The notes under the pieces are model-generated. The model did no database searches, was not told the origin of the DNA, and was given only the letters and a program-made list of their open reading frames with translations. From DASQHY01 sp035602605 (lineage in GTDB: Bacteria > Acidobacteriota > Terriglobia > Acidiferrales > UBA7541): DNA of 57,693 nt. The translations under genes and the position numbers were made by a program. The stretch is from the NCBI GenBank assembly GCA_035602605.1, contig DATNLZ010000122.1, positions 1 to 57,693 of the forward strand, in the 5' to 3' direction. This document shows, in pieces, positions 51,614 through 57,693 of the stretch. Position 1 is the first letter of the stretch. Each line of letters opens with the position of its first letter.

Positions 51614-54600
51614 CTAGAAATTCAGCTTTAAGCCGAATTGCAAGATGCGCGGATCGAGCGCGCCTTGAAGCCGGCCGAACGTCGTTGATCCTTTGGCGAT
51701 GGTCATATCGGGCAGATTGAAGTTTGGATGGTTGAAAAGATTGAAGAACTCCGCACGGAATTGCAGGCCAAGTGACTCGTGAATCGTGAAATCTTTGGAC
51801 AGTGCGAAATCGACGTCCCGGAAGGGGGGCCCGATGACGATGTCGCGTCCTTCGTTCCCATATTGTCCGGCATTGGCGGCCAGGTCCAGCTGCTGGAAAC
51901 AGGAGGTCTTGAACCAGGCCTCTACCGTCTTGGGTCCTTGGTTCGGGTTGCAGACGACGTTCGGGCGGTCGGCCCCAACCCCGGTAAGCGCAACGTCACG
52001 CGGCTCGGCAACCGTAAATGGCGTACCAGATTGCACGGTCACAATAAGATTCGCTGCCCATCCCTTAGCCAAGACGCCGGTAAAGCCGGAGAAGTTTCGT
52101 CCGAACGGCAGCAAGTAAACACCAGAGACCACAAAGCGATGGCGAACGTCGTAGAGCGAGAGCCCCTTTTCGGGACGCAGATCAAAGGGGTTCATTGGGT
52201 TGTTCGAGTTCCCGGCGTTCGTGCCTTGGCTGATGTTGTAGTAGGACCCGTTGTCGATCGCTTTCGAGAAGGTGTACGCGGCGAGAAAGCTGAGTCCGTG
52301 GCTGTACCTTTTATTGGCGCTTAATTGCAAACCGTGATAATGCGAACTGGCGCTATTTTCGATCTGGTTCACGGAAGCAAAGTTCGGTGCGAAAATTCGG
52401 CGTGAGTTGGTATTTCCCACCGTGGCACCAGGCGCGAACACGGCTGGATTGATTTGACGACTACGAATCAGGCCTACGCCTGCCGTACCGATGTAGTCGG
52501 CCTCAACCAGGATGTCTTTCGGAAGTTGCCGCTGAATGGAGAGATTCCACTGCTCGTCGTAAGGCAGATGCAGGTTGGGCGCCAAAGAAGTCAAGGAGAC
52601 TGGCTTTCGGATCGTCCCCCGCTGGAACGGATTCGGAGTATTTACGAGCGGGTTCGCATAGTTGCTCGGCGCAGGCACCGAGATGGTGGGAAATCCCGGC
52701 GGCGAAGAAAACTCGGAGTTGAATTGGGCAATCCCGGGAATGTATTCGTAAAATATTCCAAAGCCCGCTCGTATACTCCAGCGCCCGCTGCCCGTGGGAT
52801 CCCATGCCACCCCGATTCGCGGTGCGAAGTTGTTGAAATCGCCAGGGACATTGCCACTGGGCACCCCGGGGTCCCCGGAATAGACCAGGTTTGTCGGGGC
52901 GTCCGGGCGGATGGTCGATTGCAGACCCAATCGGAAGGCCGCGAATAAATCCTCTGCATTCGCGCCGAAAGCTGTCGCCATCGTGTGTCGCAGTCCAACA
53001 TTCAGCGTCAAATTTGGGCGCAGCCGCCAATCATCCTGGAGATACCATTCGTAAGTCCAGCCATGCAGGTGACCCGCTCCCACAACGCTTTGCGAAAATC
53101 CGGTAGGAAGGCCGAGTTCGAAATCGGCGAGCGCGACCCCTGTAAACCTTCCATCGAAGGTATAGGAGCCGTTCTCGTTGGAGCCAAATGAGATGTTATA
53201 GCGCGTGTTGCGGATGTCCGCTCCGACTTTCACATTGTGATGGCCTATGGTGTAGGCCACGGCCTCGCGCAGTTCGTACGTATTGGTGAATCGCAGGCCG
53301 GGCCCTTGGGGATTGCCCAGCGGCGAAAAGCCAGTGACCGAGATAAACGGGATTGTCTCGTAGCTCGGGTAAGTCGATACGTATTGGAAGCCAAAGTCGC
53401 TCAGGCGATCCCGCCGCGTAAACACCGGGTTAGCAAAATCCGTGCGCACGAAGGAGAGATGCAGGTCATTGAGCAAGCGCGACGAAAAGACGTGCGTCTC
53501 ACCGAGCGTCAGAGTCTGCGGAGTGTTGCGGGCTACGCCGGGGAAACCGGGCACCACAGCGCCAAAGGGGGCGAAGGGAAGAATCTGCCGCTGTTCATCG
53601 TAAAGATAGTGCCCCCAGATGGTGTCATGTTCACCGATATTATGGTCGATCCGAAAACCAAAACCGTCGCGCGTGTCGGATTGGCTGGGAGAAGAACTAA
53701 ACCCTCCCGTCGCGGACAGCGCGGTTGGATAAAGAGCAAGCAGCTTGGCGGTGATTGGATTCACCGGTACCCGGTTACCCGGGAAGGGCTTCGTGGGGTC
53801 ACCAGGCATGTGCGGCGGATTTTGTGCGCCGCTGAAATTCCCGGCGGCTTCGGCCGGAGTAGGCACTCTGGTATTGGACGTGATGCCTTGCCGATTGCGG
53901 AATCCGTCGTAGTACGCGTAAAAAAATGTCCGTTTGTGGCCGTCATAGATCTTCGGGATGATGAGCGGCCCGCCGATTCCCGCACCAAACTGGTTTTGCT
54001 TGAGCGGCGGTGTGGAGGTTGCAAAAAAGTTGCGCGCGTCGAAAACATTGTTGCGCAGGAATTCCCAGGCTTGGCCGTGAAATTGATTCGTTCCTGACCG
54101 GATCACCAGGTTAACAACTGACCCGCCGCCCCAGAACTCCGGCTGGTAAGAGTTGGTTAGAATCTTGAATTCCTGAATCGCGTCGGGAGGAGGCTTCAAA
54201 TTGCTGGCTGTAAAAAACAAGTCCGTGTTCAACGCCCCATCAATCAGAAAGACATTGGCTTGCGTCCGCAGCCCGTTGACGGCGAATCCTTGGTCGGCGG
54301 CGGCAGCCGAGCCACTTTTCGCAAGATTGGTCGTAATGGGCGTTACTCCGGGCTGCAGTAAGCCCAACTGCAGATAATTGCGCCCATTGAGCGGTAATTG
54401 CGTGATAGATGTCTCTTCAACCACTTTGCCGATCGTGGCTACGGTGGTCTCGAGCTGCGCCGCGTTGCTTTCGACGATTACCGATTGTTCCATCGAACCG
54501 GGCTTCAGCGATCCATCCACTCGCGCGTTTTGGTTCACCGCAAGTTGGATTCCTTTCTGCTCGTAACTGGTAAAACCAGCCTTGGAAATCTTGACCGCGT

Positions 54601-54838
54601 ACGCGCCGACGGGGAGTAGATTGACTAGATAATCTCCGTTTGCGTCGGTGTCTACCGCGCGACTCAAACCGGTCCGCTCATTGGTCACCGTAATGTTAGC
54701 GCCGGTGATCGCGCCGCCGGCAACGTCGCGCACCGTCCCCGAGATGCTGCCCGCGATGTCTTGTCCCTTGAGGGTGATCGAGCTTGCGCAAACCAGCGCG
54801 ATGACGCTCACTGCACTAAGAATCAATTTCGATCGCAT
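51614..54838 (-). CDS. Oar-like TonB-dependent receptor with carboxypeptidase-regulatory domain
   Basis: A 1074-residue outer-membrane receptor starting MRSKLILSAVSVIALVCASS with a Sec signal. Next come the regulatory beta-sandwich (GSISGTVRDVAGGAITGANITVTNERTG to ISKAGFTSYEQKGI), the plug (LPLNGRNYLQLGLLQPGVTP to NVFLIDGALNTDLFF), and the barrel (FHGQAWEFLRNNVFDARNFF, and a Phe-terminated last strand LKLNF). The same class as the receptor at 28366 but only distantly alike. A TTGACA promoter and a GTATAC-N5-GTATGC site lie about 120-180 bases upstream, matching those before the amidohydrolase, so the GntR regulator probably controls it. It likely brings the substrate of this cluster into the periplasm. 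Confidence 0.92.
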   Translation of the reverse strand: MRSKLILSAVSVIALVCASSITLKGQDIAGSISGTVRDVAGGAITGANITVTNERTGLSRAVDTDANGDYLVNLLPVGAYAVKISKAGFTSYEQKGIQLAVNQNARVDGSLKPGSMEQSVIVESNAAQLETTVATIGKVVEETSITQLPLNGRNYLQLGLLQPGVTPITTNLAKSGSAAAADQGFAVNGLRTQANVFLIDGALNTDLFFTASNLKPPPDAIQEFKILTNSYQPEFWGGGSVVNLVIRSGTNQFHGQAWEFLRNNVFDARNFFATSTPPLKQNQFGAGIGGPLIIPKIYDGHKRTFFYAYYDGFRNRQGITSNTRVPTPAEAAGNFSGAQNPPHMPGDPTKPFPGNRVPVNPITAKLLALYPTALSATGGFSSSPSQSDTRDGFGFRIDHNIGEHDTIWGHYLYDEQRQILPFAPFGAVVPGFPGVARNTPQTLTLGETHVFSSRLLNDLHLSFVRTDFANPVFTRRDRLSDFGFQYVSTYPSYETIPFISVTGFSPLGNPQGPGLRFTNTYELREAVAYTIGHHNVKVGADIRNTRYNISFGSNENGSYTFDGRFTGVALADFELGLPTGFSQSVVGAGHLHGWTYEWYLQDDWRLRPNLTLNVGLRHTMATAFGANAEDLFAAFRLGLQSTIRPDAPTNLVYSGDPGVPSGNVPGDFNNFAPRIGVAWDPTGSGRWSIRAGFGIFYEYIPGIAQFNSEFSSPPGFPTISVPAPSNYANPLVNTPNPFQRGTIRKPVSLTSLAPNLHLPYDEQWNLSIQRQLPKDILVEADYIGTAGVGLIRSRQINPAVFAPGATVGNTNSRRIFAPNFASVNQIENSASSHYHGLQLSANKRYSHGLSFLAAYTFSKAIDNGSYYNISQGTNAGNSNNPMNPFDLRPEKGLSLYDVRHRFVVSGVYLLPFGRNFSGFTGVLAKGWAANLIVTVQSGTPFTVAEPRDVALTGVGADRPNVVCNPNQGPKTVEAWFKTSCFQQLDLAANAGQYGNEGRDIVIGPPFRDVDFALSKDFTIHESLGLQFRAEFFNLFNHPNFNLPDMTIAKGSTTFGRLQGALDPRILQFGLKLNF

Positions 54839-54957
54839 TCCAGCACCTCTGCTCGTACCCAACCGTTCTAATTTACTGTCGAGCCCGGCCGCCTGTCATT
54901 GCTAAAGAGTAAATACGCGTATCTGCAGCCGCGCCGTTTCCAAGATTCGATGCCGCG

Positions 54958-55016
54958 ACGTTACTCTCATCCCCATGGCGTGTCAAGATAGATGTTGTAT
55001 ACCAGTGGTATGCCAG
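54958..55016 (-). promoter_or_regulatory. TonB receptor promoter with GntR-type operator
   Basis: On the minus strand TTGACA (54981-54986) and TAACGT (54958-54963) are 17 bases apart. Next to the -35 box, at 54997-55013, lies GTATAC-CAGTG-GTATGC, whose core ATACCA/TGGTAT is palindromic. The same arrangement occurs at 56557-56622. Confidence 0.65.
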
Positions 55017-55071
55017 TTGGGGGAGGCTCGTATTGTAAAGTGGATCGTTCTTTCCTAGATTACTCAGGCCA

Positions 55072-56310
55072 TCAGCGTGCCACGTTCTTGTAGACCGTGC
55101 CGCCCTTCATTACGAACGTTACCCGCCGGACGGCGGTAATATCTTTCATGGGGTCTCCGTCAATGGCAATGATATCCGCGGCATAATTTGGCGCAATCGT
55201 ACCGATCTGATCGCCTAGACCCATCGATTCCGCCGTCACTGAGTTCGCCGAAACAAGCGCGTCCATAGGACTCTGACCTCCATCGTTCACACGGTAGATT
55301 AGTTCCTCCGCGTTATGCCCATCCGCACCGGCGGTGGCGTCGGTCCCGAAGACCACTTTCAAACCGGGCGTTTTGATCGCGCGCTTGAAAAGATCAATAA
55401 TCGGCTGGTGAATTTGCTTCATGGCTTCGAATCCCGCCTCCGTGTAGTTTCCGATGCCCAAATAATGTTCCTTATTATTCATATAGTTGTAGTAGACCAG
55501 CCCGACTTGCGGGTCGAGCCGGGTGTGGTGCTCGACCATCAGCCTCAGATCTTCGTCGCTGGCATATATCCCATGTTCGATCTGCGGGCAACCGGCGAGC
55601 ACGGCTCTCCGGATTGCGTCGCGGTAGGCGTGAACCAGCACGCGTATGCCGGCTTTTCGTCCTTCGTCGCAAAGGGCATCCAATTGCTCTCGCGAAAGCG
55701 TAGGCTCGCCACCTTCGCGCATGCTCTTGGATGCGAACACCTTCACGACCTCAGCGCCATCAGCCTTGAGTTTGCGGACGGCAGCGCGCATCTCCGCCGG
55801 ACCACCTACTTGAAACGTGATCGTTTGCAGCGAAGTCAAAAGGCGTGGTCCCGGAATAATGCCGCGGTTGATCGCGTCGCGCAGAGGGCCATCGGCGGGC
55901 GAACCGATGCTTTGCACGGTGGTGAAGCCCCCTAACAGCGTCGCCCAAGCATTCCCTTCATTGCCATACGCGGACGTTGCCGGCGTCTCGGCATCGATTG
56001 CGCCAAGACCGTCGACGGCCAGCCGACCATCCGCTCCGAAGTGCGAGGTGATATGGACGTGCGCGTCGATCCACCCCGGCATCACCGTAAGCCCACGCAG
56101 ATCGTAAGCCACCGGTTCGGCCTTGGGATCGATCCTTACGATTTTGCCCTTGTGCACAACGATGCGCGTGTCGTGCAGAATCCGGCCGCGTCCATCGAGC
56201 ACCGTGTTCGCGGCTATCACGATCGGCTTGTCCTGTCCGCCCAATCGTTGCGGCCCGCAAACTCGTGAAGTGATGACCGCAAACAAAACGAACAAAGTGA
56301 CTCTCTTCAT
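55072..56310 (-). CDS. Secreted amidohydrolase (imidazolonepropionase-like family)
   Basis: A 412-residue metal-dependent hydrolase with a signal peptide (about residues 1-25). Active-site motifs of the amidohydrolase superfamily are present: DAHVHI, VVKVFAS with the bridging lysine, VLVHAYRD, QIEHGIYA, and FGTDATAG with the catalytic Asp. C-terminal strands (NYAADIIAIDGDPMKDI) complete the composite domain. Members close to this one are prolidases and peptidase-like amidohydrolases that act on small amides. Together with the TonB receptor and the class V aminotransferase it suggests uptake and breakdown of an amide or peptide. Its promoter is about 250 bases upstream, leaving a long leader. 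Confidence 0.88.
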   Translation of the reverse strand: MKRVTLFVLFAVITSRVCGPQRLGGQDKPIVIAANTVLDGRGRILHDTRIVVHKGKIVRIDPKAEPVAYDLRGLTVMPGWIDAHVHITSHFGADGRLAVDGLGAIDAETPATSAYGNEGNAWATLLGGFTTVQSIGSPADGPLRDAINRGIIPGPRLLTSLQTITFQVGGPAEMRAAVRKLKADGAEVVKVFASKSMREGGEPTLSREQLDALCDEGRKAGIRVLVHAYRDAIRRAVLAGCPQIEHGIYASDEDLRLMVEHHTRLDPQVGLVYYNYMNNKEHYLGIGNYTEAGFEAMKQIHQPIIDLFKRAIKTPGLKVVFGTDATAGADGHNAEELIYRVNDGGQSPMDALVSANSVTAESMGLGDQIGTIAPNYAADIIAIDGDPMKDITAVRRVTFVMKGGTVYKNVAR

Positions 56311-56556
56311 TGATGAGCCTCCATGAAATTGACACGTAAATCGTGGTATTGACGTTGCGGCTATAAGACTACGTGTGCGCGACCAGCTCGCTCAGAACCC
56401 TCCCGGGGCGGAGAATGGTCAAGCTCACCAGTCGCAGGAACGAAGTGGCGTTCCTACCGAACGAAACCTTCCTCGAATCGCTTGCATTCCGAAAAAGGGC
56501 GACACTGGGTCGTAAGCCATGCAGTGCAACTCGCCTTGCGCCGAGTGCGGTAGCGC

Positions 56557-56622
56557 ACGCTATACCCCACGTTGTGGGGTGTCAAGTCAAATATCTGTCG
56601 TATACTCATCGTATGCTGACAG
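56557..56622 (-). promoter_or_regulatory. Amidohydrolase promoter with GntR-type operator
   Basis: On the minus strand TTGACA (56580-56585) and TAGCGT (56557-56562) are 17 bases apart. The spacer holds a second palindrome, ACCCCAC-GTT-GTGGGGT. Upstream, GTATAC-TCATC-GTATGC is framed by CTGTC and GACAG (56595-56622). The site lies between the amidohydrolase and gntR genes and could serve both. Confidence 0.65.
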
Positions 56623-56729
56623 TAGCACTCCTTCCAACAATCGGGGCCCCCGCTACACGAGCCGGTAATTTTCCATTATGTTGAGCTTTCTGCTACTCTC
56701 GCTTATCTGTTGTGCTCAGAGGAGTCTTC

Positions 56730-57506
56730 TTGCGCAATTGGAAACGAACCAGCGCTGAGACCGTCCGTCTTAGAAAATCGTGTTCTTCTTCCTCCAGGCG
56801 ATCCCTGACACTTCCAGTGTTTGCCGAGCATCTGGGGTCCGGCCGAAATAAGCGCAGCACCCTCGGCGAGCGGGTCTATCAGGCCCTCAAGCGCGACATC
56901 ATCCGCGGTCTCTATCCCACCGGCGAGGCCCTCGGAGAGAAGGATCTGGCGAAACGATACAAGGGCAGTCGCACCCCCGTCCGCGAAGCCGCCGTTCGTT
57001 TGCAGCAGGAGAACCTTCTTCGCATCGTCCCCAATCGTGGGTATTTTGTCAGTGCAATGACGATCCGTTGGCTCAACGAAATTTATGAATTTCGCGCCGC
57101 AATCGAAGGCGCCTGCGCTGAATTAGCCGCACGCAAAGGAAACGATCCTAGGTTGCTCGAAGAACTTGCAGTTTTGGCACAAACCGAATACGAAACGCGC
57201 GACCGTTTAAGTTACGAGCGTTTTATCAAGGCCGATACCGCATTGCACATCGGAATCGCCCGGCTTACCCGCAACCCAATGCTGGTTCGTGCGGTTTCCG
57301 ACATGCGCTGTCACATGGAACGTGTAATGTATGCCGCAATCGACATCGGTTATTACGGCGAGGCACCAGTGCAAGAACACTCCGAAATCATTAAAGCCAT
57401 CCGCCGCCATGACGGCGATCGGGCCCGTCGCTTGACCTACGATCACATTCTGCAATCGCGAGGCAAAGTCCTGGAACGAGCGAGCGCTGACCACCAGCTC
57501 TACTAA
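56730..57506 (+). CDS. GntR-family transcriptional regulator, FadR/FCD subfamily
   Basis: A 258-residue regulator. TTG at 56730 has AGAGGAG five bases upstream; a GTG six codons earlier is the alternative. Residues about 45-110 form the winged helix-turn-helix (LGERVYQALKRDIIRGLYPTGEALGEKDLAKRYKGSRTPVREAAVRLQQENLL). Residues 115-245 form the helical FCD ligand domain (EIYEFRAAIEGACAELAA, FHxxIA-like ALHIGIARLTRN, and EHSEIIKAIRRHDGDRA), which binds a small carboxylate, often with a metal. It is divergent from the amidohydrolase and is the likely local repressor acting at the two GTATAC-N5-GTATGC sites. Confidence 0.9.
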   Translation: MRNWKRTSAETVRLRKSCSSSSRRSLTLPVFAEHLGSGRNKRSTLGERVYQALKRDIIRGLYPTGEALGEKDLAKRYKGSRTPVREAAVRLQQENLLRIVPNRGYFVSAMTIRWLNEIYEFRAAIEGACAELAARKGNDPRLLEELAVLAQTEYETRDRLSYERFIKADTALHIGIARLTRNPMLVRAVSDMRCHMERVMYAAIDIGYYGEAPVQEHSEIIKAIRRHDGDRARRLTYDHILQSRGKVLERASADHQLY

Positions 57507-57562
57507 TCCTGAATTCCGAAGTTGGGAGGCGGTTTCATAGGGATTCATTGGGCGATTTTGGT

Positions 57563-57693
57563 TCAGGTTGCGGGTTCGGGATGCAACTTCGGCGAAGTTG
57601 GAAGACCGTAGGCTAACACGTTTTCCAGCAGCGGGATGCGTTGCTGCAGCCCGCCCCAGGAAGCGGACAGATGCAGGACCAGGCGGTGGCCGG
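57563..57693 (-). CDS. C-terminal end of an unidentified protein (partial)
   Basis: The minus strand is open from the window edge to a TGA at 57563-57565, reading about 42 residues such as HRLVLHLSASWGGLQQRIPLLENVLAYGLP. The composition is protein-like and converges on the gntR gene. The family cannot be named from this piece. Confidence 0.45.
   Translation of the reverse strand, partial: GHRLVLHLSASWGGLQQRIPLLENVLAYGLPTSPKLHPEPAT

Overview
The window looks like a chromosomal segment from an acidobacterium, probably of the Bryobacter/Solibacter type. This rests on gene content, not on a marker gene: two giant Oar-like TonB-dependent receptors with an N-terminal carboxypeptidase-regulatory domain, tandem choice-of-anchor-D lipoproteins, an exosortase locus, a BNR/VPS10-type propeller protein, and several Tat- or Sec-exported enzymes. 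No intact rRNA or tRNA gene and no CRISPR array is visible; a tRNA-Asp 3' half survives as a scar.

Region 1 (1-13.6 kb) is an envelope and exopolysaccharide locus. It holds a Wzx-type flippase, a secreted cysteine-rich beta-helix protein translationally coupled to a DsbA-like thiol oxidoreductase, a NodB-type polysaccharide deacetylase, an exosortase, a FemAB/GNAT protein, two choice-of-anchor-D lipoproteins and a VanZ-family protein.

Region 2 (13.7-24.7 kb) is the most striking part. A five-gene same-strand operon encodes a second FemAB/GNAT protein, a small cysteine-bearing protein, an FAD/NAD(P)-dependent oxidoreductase, a fused E1 alpha/beta subunit of a 2-oxoacid dehydrogenase, and a 1864-residue protein. 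That protein fuses a complete E2 (lipoyl domain, subunit-binding domain, acyltransferase) to an NRPS (carrier, heterocyclization, cysteine-type adenylation, carrier, thioesterase with a cysteine nucleophile). The reading proposed here is that a 2-oxoacid is decarboxylated, its acyl group passes from lipoate to the phosphopantetheine arm of the first carrier, is condensed and cyclized with cysteine, and leaves as a 2-substituted thiazoline (or thiazole). Region 2 is followed by a histidine kinase on the other strand.

Region 3 (27-34.2 kb) pairs a TonB receptor with three exported enzymes: a Tat-type PLP aminotransferase, a Sec-type RidA deaminase and a Tat-type FAD amine oxidase. It looks like imine chemistry moved to the periplasm. 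Region 4 (34.6-45.2 kb) is a dense toxin-antitoxin island with seven modules, several of them broken or fused, mixed with IS66, MarR, DoxX and cytochrome peroxidase remnants, duplicated 133-bp element ends and the tRNA-Asp scar. Region 5 (45.4-57.7 kb) is a second catabolic locus: propeller protein, class V aminotransferase, CapA-like protein, TonB receptor, secreted amidohydrolase, and a GntR/FCD regulator. Two matching sites of the form GTATAC-N5-GTATGC, each next to a TTGACA promoter, suggest one local regulon.
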